Positions 11,346-24,700 of a stretch of DNA of 64,000 bases are shown here, piece after piece. Source of the DNA: Hippasteria phrygiana (lineage: Eukaryota; Echinodermata; Asteroidea; Valvatida; Goniasteridae); the NCBI GenBank assembly GCA_037893225.1, contig JAZGUH010000105.1, forward strand, positions 124,001 through 188,000. Reading direction: 5' to 3'. Position 1 is the stretch's first letter, and the number at the start of each line of letters is the position of its first letter. The translations under genes were made by a program, and so were the position numbers. Below the pieces are notes generated by a model. It saw only the letters and a program-made list of their open reading frames with translations, was not told the DNA's origin and did no database searches.

Positions 11346-14300
11346 TTAAGGGTGCGGGTTTTAGGGGTGCGGGTTTTAGGGGTGCGGGTTTTAGGGGTGC
11401 GGGTTTTAGGGGTGCGGGTTTTAGGGGTGCGGGTTTTAGGGGTGCGGGTTTTAGGGGTGCGGGTTTTAGGGGTGCAGGTTTTAGGGGTGCGGGTTTTAGG
11501 GGTGCGGGTTTTAGGGGTGCGGGTTTTAGGGGTGCGGGTTTTAGGGGTGCAGGTTTTAGGGGTGCGGGTTTTAGGGGTGCGGGTTTTAGGGGTGCGGGTT
11601 TTAGGGGTGCGGGTTTTAGGGGTGCGGGTTTTAGGGGTGCGGGTTTTAGGGGTGCGGGTTTTAGGGTGCGGGTTTTAAGGGTGCGGGTTTTAAGGGTGCG
11701 GGTTTTAAGGGTGAGGGTTTTAAAAGTGCGGGTTTTAAGAGTGCGGGTTTTAAGAGTGCGGGTTTTAAGAGTGCTAGAGTTAGGGCCTTGTTACACACTG
11801 CAATTTTAACAAGCAATTTGTGGGCAAGTAACAGCGCTGCAGCCGAAAAGAAATTCTTCAAGTGCAATAAAGACATTTTTCTTCTTAAGACAATTTTGTG
11901 AAAATAAATAATTCCATGTTTTTCTATGTGGAATTTGGTTGGACCCGATTGCCTGAAAATTGTCCTGTGTGACATGGCCCTGAGAGTGAGAGTGCTTGTG
12001 TTCGGGTTAGAATGTGAGAGTAAGAGATAGAGAGACAGAGGTTTTAAGGGTGCGGGTTTTAAGGGTGCGGGTTTTAGGGGTGCAGGTTTTAGGGGTGCGG
12101 GTTTTAGGGGTGCGGGTTTTAGGGGTGCTGGTTTTAGGGGTGCGGGTTTTAAGGGTGCGGGTTTTAGGGGTGCGGGTTTTAGGGGTGCGGGTTTTAGGGG
12201 TGCGGGTTTTACGTTAGGGCCTTGTTACACAATGCAATTTTAACAAGCAATTTGTGGGCAAGTAACAGCGCTGCAGCCGAAAAGAAATTCTTCAAGTGCA
12301 ATAAAGACATTTTTCTTCTTAAGACAATTTGGTGAAAATACAAAATTCCATGTTTTTCTATGTGGAATTTTGTTGGACCCGATTGCCTGAAAATTGTCCT
12401 GTGTGACATGGCCCTTAGAGTGAGAGTGCTTGTGTTCGGGTTAGAATGTGAGAGTAAGAGATAGAGAGACAGAGGTTTTAAGGGTGCGGGTTTTAAGGGT
12501 GCGGGTTTTAGGGGTGCGGGTTTTAGGGGTGCGGGTTTTAGGGGTGCGGGTTTTAGGGGTGCGGGTTTTAGGGGTGCGGGTTTTAGGGGTGCGGGTTTTA
12601 GGGGTGCGGGTTTTAGGGGTGCGGGTTTTAAGTTAGGGCCTTGTTACACAATGCAATTTTAACAAGCAATTTGTGGGCAAGTAACGGCGCTGCAGCCGAA
12701 AAGAAATTCTTCAAGTGCAATAAAGACATTTTTCTTCTTAAGACAATTTTGTGAAAATAAAAAATTCCATGTTTTTCTATGTGGAATTTGGTTGGACCCG
12801 ATTGCCTGAAAATTGTCCTGTGTGACATGGCCCTGAGAGTGAGAGTGCTTGTGTTCGGGTTAGAATGTGAGAGTAAGAGATAGAGAGACAGAGGTTTTAA
12901 GGGTGCGGGTTTTAAGGGTGCGGGTTTTAGGGGTGCAGGTTTTAGGGGTGCGGGTTTTAGGGGTGCGGGTTTTAGGGGTGCGGGTTTTAGGGGTGCGGGT
13001 TTTAGGGGTGCGGGTTTTAGGGGTGCGGGTTTTAGGGGTGCGGGTTTTAGGGGTGCGGGTTTTAAGGGTGCGGGTTTTAGGGGTGCGGGTTTTAAGGGTG
13101 CGGGTTTTAAGTTAGGGCCTTGTTACACAATGCAATTTTAACAAGCAATTTGTGGGCAAGTAACAGCGCTGCAGCCGAAAAGAAATTCTTCAAGTGCAAT
13201 AAAGACATTTTTCTTCTTAAGACAATTTGGTGAAAATACAAAATTCCATGTTTTTCTATGTGGAATTTGGTTGGACCCGATTGCCTGAAAATTGTCCTGT
13301 GTGACATGGCCCTTAGAGTGAGAGTGCTTGTGTTCGGGTTAGAATGTGAGAGTAAGAGATAGAGAGACAGGGATAGATAGAGTGTTAGACTTACTCGTCT
13401 ACAAAACACCATAGGTCTGTTGTGCTGATCTAAGCCCACATCCTACAGCATGATTTCATATGCTCTCTATCTCACTAGGCCTTTCAGTTCTGTCCAGGAT
13501 AATCTTGTATGGCCTCGAGGTCTTGAACAGCCAGGAGCCGGAGGTTTATCTCTCCTGGAGTTGATGGAAAAATAGAGTAAGCGAGTTAGGGGTGTTCAAA
13601 TTAGTTGTTAAGAGTTAAGAGTTTGAGTGCAAGTGTTAGGGTTAACGTTCAAGTTAGAGTGCAGGTTTTAAGGGTGCGGGTTTTAAGGGTGCGGGTTTTA
13701 AGGGTGCGGGTTTTAAGGGTGCGGGTTTTAAGGGTGCGGGTTTTAAGGGTGAGGGTTTTAAAAGTGCGGGTTTTAAGAGTGCGGGTTTTAAGAGTGCGGG
13801 TTTTAAGAGTGCGGGTTTTAAGAGTGCGGGTTTTAAGAGTGCGGGTTTTAAGAGTGCGGGTTTTAAGAGTGCTAGAGTTAGGGGTGCGGGTTTTAGGGGT
13901 GCGGGTTTTAGGGGTGCGGGTTTTAGGGGTGCGGGTTTTAGGGGTGCGGGTTTTAGGGGTGCGGGTTTTAAGTTAGGGCCTTGTTACACAATGCAATTTT
14001 AACAAGCAATTTGTGGGCAAGTAACAGCGCTGCAGCCGAAAAGAAATTCTTCAAGTGCAATAAAGACATTTTTCTTCTTAAGACAATTTTGTGAAGAAAA
14101 AAAAATTCCATGTTTTTCTATGTGGAATTTGGTTGGACCCGATTGCCTGAAAATTGTCCTGTGTGACATGGCCCTTAGAGTGAGAGTGCTTGTGTTCGGG
14201 TTAGAATGTGAGAGTAAGAGATAGAGAGACAGGGATAGATAGAGTGTTAGACTTACTCGTCTACAAAACACCATAGGTCTGTTGTGCTGATCTAAGCCCG

Positions 14301-15218
14301 CATCCTACAGCATGATTTCATATGCTCTCTATCTCACTAGGCCTTTCAGTTCTGTCCAGGATAATCTTGTATGGCCTCGAGGTCTTGAACAGCCAGGAGC
14401 CGGAGGTTTATCTCTCCTGGAGTTGATGGAAAAATAGAGTAAGCGAGTTAGGGGTGTTCAAATTAGTTGTTAAGAGTTAAGGGTTTGAGTGCAAGTGTTA
14501 GGGTTAACGTTCAAGTTAGAGTGCAGGTTTTAAGAGTGCAGGTTTTAAGGGTGCGGGTTTTAAGGGTGCGGGTTTTAAGGGTGCGGGTTTTAAGGGTGCG
14601 GGTTTTAAGGGTGAGGGTTTTAAAAGTGCGGGTTTTAAGAGTGCGGGTTTTAAGAGTGCGGGTTTTAAGAGTGCGGGTTTTAAGAGTGCTAGAGTTAGGG
14701 CCTTGTTACACACTGCAATTTTAACAAGCAATTTGTGGGCAAGTAACAGCGCTGCAGCCGAAAAGAAATTCTTCAAGTGCAATAAAGACATTTTTCTTCT
14801 TAAGACAATTTTGTGAAAATAAAAAATTCCATGTTTTTCTATGTGGAATTTGGTTGGACCCGATTGCCTGAAAATTGTCCTGTGTGACATGGCCCTTAGA
14901 GTGAGAGTGCTTGTGTTCGGGTTAGAATGTGAGAGTAAGAGATAGAGAGACAGAGGTTTTAAGGGTGCGGGTTTTAAGGGTGCGGGTTTTAAGGGTGCGG
15001 GTTTTAAGGGTGCGGGTTTTAGGGGTGCGGGTTTTAGGGGTGCGGGTTTTAGGGGTGCGGGTTTTAGGGGTGCGGGTTTTAGGGGTGCGGGTTTTAGGGG
15101 TGCGGGTTTTAGGGGTGCGGGTTTTAGGGGTGCGGGTTTTAGGGGTGCGGGTTTTAGGGGTGCGAGTTTTAGGGGTGCGGGTTTTAGGGGTGCGGGTTTT
15201 AGGGGTGCGGGTTTTAAG

Positions 15219-16245
15219 GGTGCGGGTTTTAAGGGTGCGGGTTTTAAGGGTGAGGGTTTTAAAAGTGCGGGTTTTAAGAGTGCGGGTTTTAAGAGTGCGG
15301 GTTTTAAGAGTGCTAGAGTTAGGGCCTTGTTACACACTGCAATTTTAACAAGCAATTTGTGGGCAAGTAACAGCGCTGCAGCCGAAAAGAAATTCTTCAA
15401 GTGCAATAAAGACATTTTTCTTCTTAAGACAATTTTGTGAAAATAAATAATTCCATGTTTTTCTATGTGGAATTTGGTTGGACCCGATTGCCTGAAAATT
15501 GTCCTGTGTGACATGGCCCTGAGAGTGAGAGTGCTTGTGTTCGGGTTAGAATGTGAGAGTAAGAGATAGAGAGACAGAGGTTTTAAGGGTGCGGGTTTTA
15601 AGGGTGCGGGTTTTAGGGGTGCAGGTTTTAGGGGTGCGGGTTTTAGGGGTGCGGGTATTAGGGGTGCGGGTTTTAGGGGTGCGGGTTTTAAGGGTGCGGG
15701 TTTTAGGGGTGCGGGTTTTAGGGGTGCAGGTTTTACGTTAGGGCCTTGTTACACAATGCAATTTTAACAAGCAATTTGTGGGCAAGTAACAGCGCTGCAG
15801 CCGAAAAGAAATTCTTCAAGTGCAATAAAGACATTTTTCTTCTTAAGACAATTTGGTGAAAATACAAAATTCCATGTTTTTCTATGTGGAATTTTGTTGG
15901 ACCCGATTGCCTGAAAATTGTCCTGTGTGACATGGCCCTTAGAGTGAGAGTGCTTGTGTTCGGGTTAGAATGTGAGAGTAAGAGATAGAGAGACAGAGGT
16001 TTTAAGGGTGCGGGTTTTAAGGGTGCGGGTTTTAGGGGTGCGGGTTTTAGGGGTGCGGGTTTTAGGGGTGCGGGTTTTAGGGGTGCGGGTTTTAGGGGTG
16101 CGGGTTTTAGGGGTGCGGGTTTTAGGGGTGCGGGTTTTAGGGGTGCGGGTTTTAAGTTAGGGCCTTGTTACACAATGCAATTTTAACAAGCAATTTGTGG
16201 GCAAGTAACAGCGCTGCAGCCGAAAAGAAATTCTTCAAGTGCAAT
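15219..16245. repeat. Smaller segmental duplication (partner at about 11,680-12,720)
   Basis: The block and spacer order at 11,680-12,720 recurs here with an offset of 3,539 bp, changing to 3,524 bp after one 15-bp unit is lost. Shared features are the TTTTACGTTAGGGCC spacer entry, the GCAGG unit in third position and the mixed TTTTAAGGG unit late in the block. Both copies start from a spacer with CCCTGAGAG. Confidence 0.7.
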
Positions 16246-16983
16246 AAAGACATTTTTCTTCTTAAGACAATTTTGTGAAAATAAAAAATTCCATGTTTTT
16301 CTATGTGGAATTTGGTTGGACCCGATTGCCTGAAAATTGTCCTGTGTGACATGGCCCTTAGAGTGAGAGTGCTTGTGTTCGGGTTAGAATGTGAGAGTAA
16401 GAGATAGAGAGACAGAGGTTTTAAGGGTGCGGGTTTTAAGGGTGCGGGTTTTAGGGGTGCGGGTTTTAGGGGTGCGGGTTTTAGGGGTGCGGGTTTTAGG
16501 GGTGCGGGTTTTAGGGGTGCGGGTTTTAGGGGTGCGGGTTTTAGGGGTGCGGGTTTTAGGGGTGCGGGTTTTAGGGGTGCGGGTTTTAGGGGTGCGGGTT
16601 TTAGGGGTGCGGGTTTTAGGGGTGCGGGTTTTAGGGGTGCGGGTTTTAGGGGTGCGGGTTTTAGGGGTGCGGGTTTTAAGGGTGCGGGTTTTAAGGGTGC
16701 GGGTTTTAAGGGTGAGGGTTTTAAAAGTGCGGGTTTTAAGAGTGCGGGTTTTAAGAGTGCGGGTTTTAAGAGTGCTAGAGTTAGGGCCTTGTTACACACT
16801 GCAATTTTAACAAGCAATTTGTGGGCAAGTAACAGCGCTGCAGCCGAAAAGAAATTCTTCAAGTGCAATAAAGACATTTTTCTTCTTAAGACAATTTTGT
16901 GAAAATAAATAATTCCATGTTTTTCTATGTGGAATTTGGTTGGACCCGATTGCCTGAAAATTGTCCTGTGTGACATGGCCCTG

Positions 16984-19900
16984 AGAGTGAGAGTGCTTGT
17001 GTTCGGGTTAGAATGTGAGAGTAAGAGATAGAGAGACAGAGGTTTTAAGGGTGCGGGTTTTAGGGGTGCGGGTTTTAGGGGTGCGGGTTTTAGGGGTGCG
17101 GGTTTTAGGGGTGCGGGTTTTAGGGGTGCGGGTTTTAGGGGTGCGGGTTTTAGGGGTGCGGGTTTTAGGGGTGCGGGTTTTACGTTAGGGCCTTGTTACA
17201 CAATGCAATTTTAACAAGCAATTTGTGGGCAAGTAACAGCGCTGCAGCCGAAAAGAAATTCTTCAAGTGCAATAAAGACATTTTTCTTCTTAAGACAATT
17301 TGGTGAAAATACAAAATTCCATGTTTTTCTATGTGGAATTTTGTTGGACCCGATTGCCTGAAAATTGTCCTGTGTGACATGGCCCTTAGAGTGAGAGTGC
17401 TTGTGTTCGGGTTAGAATGTGAGAGTAAGAGATAGAGAGACAGAGGTTTTAAGGGTGCGGGTTTTAAGGGTGCGGGTTTTAGGGGTGCGGGTTTTAGGGG
17501 TGCGGGTTTTAGGGGTGCGGGTTTTAGGGGTGCGGGTTTTAGGGGTGCGGGTTTTAGGGGTGCGGGTTTTAGGGGTGCGGGTTTTAGGGGTGCGGGTTTT
17601 AGGGGTGCGGGTTTTAGGGGTGCGGGTTTTAGGGGTGCGGGTTTTAGGGGTGCGGGTTTTAGGGGTGCGGGTTTTAGGGGTGCGGGTTTTAGGGGTGCGG
17701 GTTTTAGGGGTGCGGGTTTTAGGGGTGCGGGTTTTAGGGGTGCGGGTTTTAAGGGTGCGGGTTTTAAGGGTGCGGGTTTTAAGGGTGAGGGTTTTAAAAG
17801 TGCGGGTTTTAAAAGTGCGGGTTTTAAGAGTGCGGGTTTTAAGAGTGCGGGTTTTAAGAGTGCGGGTTTTAAGAGTGCGGGTTTTAAGAGTGCTAGAGTT
17901 AGGGCCTTGTTACACACTGCAATTTTAACAAGCAATTTGTGGGCAAGTAACAGCGCTGCAGCCGAAAAGAAATTCTTCAAGTGCAATAAAGACATTTTTC
18001 TTCTTAAGACAATTTTGTGAAAATAAATAATTCCATGTTTTTCTATGTGGAATTTGGTTGGACACGATTGCCTGAAAATTGTCCTGTGTGACATGGCCCT
18101 TAGAGTGAGAGTGCTTGTGTTCGGGTTAGAATGTGAGAGTAAGAGATAGAGAGACAGAGGTTTTAAGGGTGCGGGTTTTAGGGGTGCGGGTTTTAGGGGT
18201 GCGGGTTTTAGGGGTGCGGGTTTTAGGGGTGCGGGTTTTAGGGGTGCGGGTTTTAGGGGTGCGGGTTTTAGGGGTGCGGGTTTTAGGGTGCGGGTTTTAA
18301 GGGTGCGGGTTTTAAGGGTGCGGGTTTTAAGGGTGCGGGTTTTAAGGGTGCGGGTTTTAAGGGTGCGGGTTTTAAGGGTGAGGGTTTTAAAAGTGCGGGT
18401 TTTAAGAGTGCGGGTTTTAAGAGTGCGGGTTTTAAGAGTGCTAGAGTTAGGGCCTTGTTACACACTGCAATTTTAACAAGCAATTTGTGGGCAAGTAACA
18501 GCGCTGCAGCCGAAAAGAAATTCTTCAAGTGCAATAAAGACATTTTTCTTCTTAAGACAATTTTGTGAAAATACAAAATTCCATGTTTTTCTATGTGGAA
18601 TTTGGTTGGACCCGATTGCCTGAAAATTGTCCTGTGTGACATGGCCCTGAGAGTGAGAGTGCTTGTGTTCGGGTTAGAATGTGAGAGTAAGAGATAGAGA
18701 GACAGAGGTTTTAAGGGTGCGGGTTTTAGGGGTGCGGGTTTTAGGGGTGCGGGTTTTAGGGGTGCGGGTTTTAGGGGTGCGGGTTTTAGGGGTGCGGGTT
18801 TTAGGGGTGCGGGTTTTAGGGGTGCGGGTTTTAGGGGTGCGGGTTTTAGGGGTGCGGGTTTTAGGGGTGCGGGTTTTAGGGTGCGGGTTTTAAGGGTGCG
18901 GGTTTGAAGGGTGCGGGTTTTAAGGGTGAGGGTTTTAAAAGTGCGGGTTTTAAGAGTGCGGGTTTTAAGAGTGCGGGTTTTAAGAGTGCGGGTTTTAAGA
19001 GTGCTAGAGTTAGGGCCTTGTTACACACTGCAATTTTAACAAGCAATTTGTGGGCAAGTAACAGCGCTGCAGCCGAAAAGAAATTCTTCAAGTGCAATAA
19101 AGACATTTTTCTTCTTTAGACAATTTTGTGAAAATAAAAAATTCCATGTTTTTCTATGTGGAATTTGGTTGGACCCGATTGCCTGAAAATTGTCCTGTGT
19201 GACATGGCCCTGAGAGTGAGAGTGCTTGTGTTCGGGTTAGAATGTGAGAGTAAGAGATAGAGAGACAGAGGTTTTAAGGGTGCGGGTTTTAAGGGTGCGG
19301 GTTTTAGGGGTGCGGGTTTTAGGGGTGCGGGTTTTAGGGGTGCGGGTTTTAGGGGTGCGGGTTTTAGGGGTGCGGGTTTTAGGGGTGCGGGTTTTAGGGG
19401 TGCGGGTTTTAGGGGTGCGGGTTTTAGGGGTGCGGGTTTTAGGGTGCGGGTTTTAAGGGTGCGGGTTTTAGGGTGCGGGTTTTAAGGGTGAGGGTTTTAA
19501 AAGTGCGGGTTTTAAGAGTGCGGGTTTTAAGAGTGCGGGTTTTAAGAGTGCGGGTTTTAAGAGTGCTAGAGTTAGGGCCTTGTTACACACTGCAATTTTA
19601 ACAAGCAATTTGTGGGCAAGTAACAGCGCTGCAGCCGAAAAGAAATTCTTCAAGTGCAATAAAGACATTTTTCTTCTTTAGACAATTTTGTGAAAATAAA
19701 AAATTCCATGTTTTTCTATGTGGAATTTGGTTGGACCCGATTGCCTGAAAATTGTCCTGTGTGAAATTGTCCTGTGTGACATGGCCCTGAGAGTGAGAGT
19801 GCTTGTGTTCGGGTTAGAATGTGAGAGTAAGAGATAGAGAGACAGAGGTTTTAAGGGTGCGGGTTTTAAGGGTGCGGGTTTTAGGGGTGCGGGTTTTAGG

Positions 19901-21787
19901 GGTGCGGGTTTTAGGGGTGCGGGTTTTAGGGGTGCGGGTTTTAGGGGTGCGGGTTTTAGGGGTGCGGGTTTTAGGGGTGCGGGTTTTAGGGGTGCGGGTT
20001 TTAGGGGTGCGGGTTTTAGGGGTGCGGGTTTTAGGGGTGCGGGTTTTAGGGTGCGGGTTTTAAGGGTGCGGGTTTTAAGGGTGCGGGTTTTAAGGGTGCG
20101 GGTTTTAAGGGTGAGGGTTTTAAGGGTGAGGGTTTTAAAAGTGCGGGTTTTAAGAGTGCGGGTTTTAAGAGTGCGGGTTTTAAGGGTGCGGGTTTTAAGA
20201 GTGCTAGAGTTAGGGCCTTGTTACACACTGCAATTTTAACAAGCAATTTGTGGGCAAGTAACAGCGCTGCAGCCGAAAAGAAATTCTTCAAGTGCAATAA
20301 AGACATTTTTCTTCTTAAGACAATTTTGTGAAAATAAATAATTCCATGTTTTTCTATGTGGAATTTGGTTGGACCCGATTGCCTGAAAATTGTCCTGTGT
20401 GACATGGCCCTTAGAGTGAGAGTGCTTGTGTTCGGGTTAGAATGTGAGAGTAAGAGATAGAGAGACAGGGATAGATAGAGTGTTAGACTTACTCGTCTAC
20501 AAAACACCATAGGTCTGTTGTGCTGATCTAAGCCCGCATCCTACAGCATGATTTCATATGCTCTCTATCTCACTAGGCCTTTCAGTTCTGTCCAGGATAA
20601 TCTTGTATGGCCTCGAGGTCTTGAACAGCCAGGAGCCGGAGGTTTATCTCTCCTGGAGTTGATGGAAAAATAGAGTAAGCGAGTTAGGGGTGTTCAAATT
20701 AGTTGTTAAGAGTTAAGGGTTTGAGTGCAAGTGTTAGGGTTAACGTTCAAGTTAGAGTGCAGGTTTTAAGGGTGCGGGTTTTAAGGGTGCGGGTTTTAAG
20801 GGTGCGGGTTTTAAGGGTGAGGGTTTTAAGAGTGCGGGTTTTAAGAGTGCGGGTTTTAAGAGTGCGGGTTTTAAGAGTGCGGGTTTTAAGAGTGCTAGAG
20901 TTAGGGCCTTGTTACACACTGCAATTTTAATAAGCAATTTGTGGGCAAGTAACAGCGCTGCAGCCGAAAAGAAATTCTTCAAGTGCAATAAAGACATTTT
21001 TCTTCTTAAGACAATTTTGTGAAAATAGAAAATTCCATGTTTTTCTATGTGGAATTTGGTTGGACCCGATTGCCTGAAAATTGTCCTGTGTGACATGGCC
21101 CTTAGAGTGAGAGTGCTTGTGTTCGGGTTAGAATGTGAGAGTAAGAGATAGAGAGACAGAGGTTTTAAGGGTGCGGGTTTTAAGGGTGCGGGTTTTAGGG
21201 GTGCGGGTTTTAGGGGTGCGGGTTTTAGGGGTGCGGGTTTTAGGGGTGCGGGTTTTAGGGGTGCGGGTTTTAGGGGTGCGGGTTTTAGGGGTGCGGGTTT
21301 TAGGGGTGCGGGTTTTAGGGGTGCGGGTTTTAGGGGTGCGGGTTTTAGGGGTGCGGGTTTTAGGGGTGCGGGTTTTAGGGGTGCGGGTTTTAGGGTGCGG
21401 GTTTTAGGGGTGCGGGTTTTAAGGGTGCGGGTTTTAAGGGTGCGGGTTTTAAGGGTGCGGGTTTTAAGGGTGCGGGTTTTAAGAGTGCGGGTTTTAAGAG
21501 TGCGGGTTTTAAGAGTGCTAGAGTTAGGGCCTTGTTACACACTGCAATTTTAACAAGCAATTTGTGGGCAAGTAACAGCGCTGCAGCCGAAAAGAAATTC
21601 TTCAAGTGCAATAAAGACATTTTTCTTCTCAAGACAATTTTGTGAAAATAAATAATTCCATGTTTTTCTATGTGGAATTTGGTTGGACACGATTGCCTGA
21701 AAATTGTCCTGTGTGACATGGCCCTTAGAGTGAGAGTGCTTGTGTTCGGGTTAGAATGTGAGAGTAAGAGATAGAGAGACAGAGGTT
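16984..21787. repeat. Segmental duplication, copy 2 (partner at about 6,497-11,345)
   Basis: Near-identical partner of the left copy. It differs by four fewer 15-bp units in the block at about 18,166-18,290 and by a 15-bp direct duplication of AAATTGTCCTGTGTG inside the spacer at about 19,750-19,780. To the left of about 16,984 the two copies stop matching (CCCTGAGAG against CCCTTAGAG and different spacer classes). To the right they diverge inside the next block. Confidence 0.85.
17449..17895 (+). repeat. Representative long 15-bp minisatellite block with ordered variants
   Basis: This is one of the longest blocks (about 29 units). From left to right it reads: two TTTTAAGGG units, a homogeneous run of TTTTAGGGG units, three TTTTAAGGG units, one GTGAGGG unit, two TTTTAAAAGTGCGGG units, several TTTTAAGAG units, and a terminal GTGCTAGAG leading into the spacer. 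The same order recurs in most blocks of the array, with only the middle run changing strongly in length. The plus strand has G-runs separated by 3 and 5 bases, which fits the usual intramolecular G-quadruplex rule. Confidence 0.9.
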
Positions 21788-24700
21788 TTAAGGGTGCGGG
21801 TTTTAGGGGTGCGGGTTTTAGGGGTGCGGGTTTTAGGGGTGCGGGTTTTAGGGGTGCGGGTTTTAGGGGTGCGGGTTTTAGGGGTGCGGGTTTTAGGGGT
21901 GCGGGTTTTAGGGTGCGGGTTTTAAGGGTGCGGGTTTTAAGGGTGCGGGTTTTAAGGGTGCGGGTTTTAAGGGTGAGGGTTTTAAAAGTGCGGGTTTTAA
22001 GAGTGCGGGTTTTAAGAGTGCGGGTTTTAAGAGTGCTAGAGTTAGGGCCTTGTTACACACTGCAATTTTAACAAGCAATTTGTGGGCAAGTAACAGCGCT
22101 GCAGCCGAAAAGAAATTCTTCAAGTGCAATAAAGACATTTTTCTTCTTAAGACAATTTTGTGAAAATAAATAATTCCATGTTTTTCTATGTGGAATTTGG
22201 TTGGACCCGATTGCCTGAAAATTGTCCTGTGTGACATGGCCCTTAGAGTGAGAGTGCTTGTGTTCGGGTTAGAATGTGAGAGTAAGAGATAGAGAGACAG
22301 AGGTTTTAAGGGTGCGGGTTTTAAGGGTGCGGGTTTTAGGGGTGCGGGTTTTAGGGGTGCGGGTTTTAGGGGTGCGGGTTTTAGGGGTGCGGGTTTTAGG
22401 GGTGCGGGTTTTAGGGGTGCGGGTTTTAGGGGTGCGGGTTTTAGGGGTGCGGGTTTTAGGGGTGCGGGTTTTAGGGGTGCGGGTTTTAGGGGTGCGGGTT
22501 TTAGGGGTGCGGGTTTTAGGGGTGCGGGTTTTAGGGGTGCGGGTTTTAGGGGTGCGGGTTTTAGGGGTGCGGGTTTTAAGGGTGCGGGTTTTAGGGGTGC
22601 GGGTTTTAGGGGTGCGGGTTTTAAGGGTGCGGGTTTTAAGGGTGCGGGTTTTAGGGGTGCGGGTTTTAAGGGTGCGGGTTTTAAGTTAGGGCCTTGTTAC
22701 ACAATGCAATTTTAACAAGCAATTTGTGGGCAAGTAACAGCGCTGCAGCCGAAAAGAAATTCTTCAAGTGCAATAAAGACATTTTTCTTCTTAAGACAAT
22801 TTGGTGAAAATACAAAATTCCATGTTTTTCTATGTGGAATTTGGTTGGACCCGATTGCCTGAAAATTGTCCTGTGTGACATGGCCCTTAGAGTGAGAGTG
22901 CTTGTGTTCGGGTTAGAATGTGAGAGTAAGAGATAGAGAGACAGAGGTTTTAAGGGTGCGGGTTTTAGGGGTGCAGGTTTTAGGGGTGCGGGTTTTAGGG
23001 GTGCGGGTTTTAGGGGTGCGGGTTTTAGGGGTGCGGGTTTTAGGGGTGCGGGTTTTAAGTTAGGGCCTTGTTACACAATGCAATTTTAACAAGCAATTTG
23101 TGGGCAAATAACAGCGCTGCAGCCGAAAAGAAATTCTTCAAGTGCAATAAAGACATTTTTCTTCTCAAGACAATTTTGTGAAAATAAATAATTCCATGTT
23201 TTTCTATGTGGAATTTGGTTGGACACGATTGCCTGAAAATTGTCCTGTGTGACATGGCCCTTAGAGTGAGAGTGCTTGTGTTCGGGTTAGAATGTGAGAG
23301 TAAGAGATAGAGAGACAGAGGTTTTAAGGGTGCGGGTTTTAGGGGTGCGGGTTTTAGGGGTGCGGGTTTTAGGGGTGCGGGTTTTAGGGGTGCGGGTTTT
23401 AGGGGTGCGGGTTTTAGGGGTGCGGGTTTTAGGGTGCGGGTTTTAAGGGTGCGGGTTTTAAGGGTGCGGGTTTTAAGGGTGCGGGTTTTAAGGGTGAGGG
23501 TTTTAAAAGTGCGGGTTTTAAGAGTGCGGGTTTTAAGAGTGCGGGTTTTAAGAGTGCTAGAGTTAGGGCCTTGTTACACACTGCAATTTTAACAAGCAAT
23601 TTGTGGGCAAGTAACAGCGCTGCAGCCGAAAAGAAATTCTTCAAGTGCAATAAAGACATTTTTCTTCTTAAGACAATTTTGTGAAAATAAATAATTCCAT
23701 GTTTTTCTATGTGGAATTTGGTTGGACCCGATTGCCTGAAAATTGTCCTGTGTGACATGGCCCTTAGAGTGAGAGTGCTTGTGTTCGGGTTAGAATGTGA
23801 GAGTAAGAGATAGAGAGACAGGGATAGATAGAGTGTTAGACTTAATCGTCTACAAAACACCATAGGTCTGTTGTGCTGATCTAAGCCCGCATCCTACAGC
23901 ATGATTTCATATGCTCTCTATCTCACTAGGCCTTTCAGTTCTGTCCAGGATAATCTTGTATGGCCTCGAGGTCTTGAACAGCCAGGAGCCGGAGGTTTAT
24001 CTCTCCTGGAGTTGATGGAAAAATAGAGTAAGCGAGTTAGGGGTGTTCAAATTAGTTGTTAAGAGTTAAGGGTTTGAGTGCAAGTGTTAGGGTTAACGTT
24101 CAAGTTAGAGCGCAGGTTTTAAGGGTGCGGGTTTTAAGGGTGCGGGTTTTAAGGGTGCGGGTTTTAAGGGTGCGGGTTTTAAGGGTGAGGGTTTTAAAAG
24201 TGCGGGTTTTAAGAGTGCGGGTTTTAAGAGTGCTAGAGTTAGGGCCTTGTTACACACTGCAATTTTAACAAGCAATTTGTGGGCAAGTAACAGCGCTGCA
24301 GCCGAAAAGAAATTCTTCAAGTGCAATAAAGACATTTTTCTTCTTAAGACAATTTTGTGAAAATAAAAAATTCCATGTTTTTCTATGTGGAATTTGGTTG
24401 GACCCGATTGCCTGAAAATTGTCCTGTGTGACATGGCCCTTAGAGTGAGAGTGCTTGTGTTCGGGTTAGAATGTGAGAGTAAGAGATAGAGAGACAGAGG
24501 TTTTAAGGGTGCGGGTTTTAAGGGTGCGGGTTTTAGGGGTGCGGGTTTTAGGGGTGCGGGTTTTAGGGGTGCGGGTTTTAGGGGTGCGGGTTTTAGGGGT
24601 GCGGGTTTTAGGGGTGCGGGTTTTAGGGGTGCGGGTTTTAGGGGTGCGGGTTTTAGGGGTGCGGGTTTTAGGGGTGCGGGTTTTAGGGGTGCGGGTTTTA

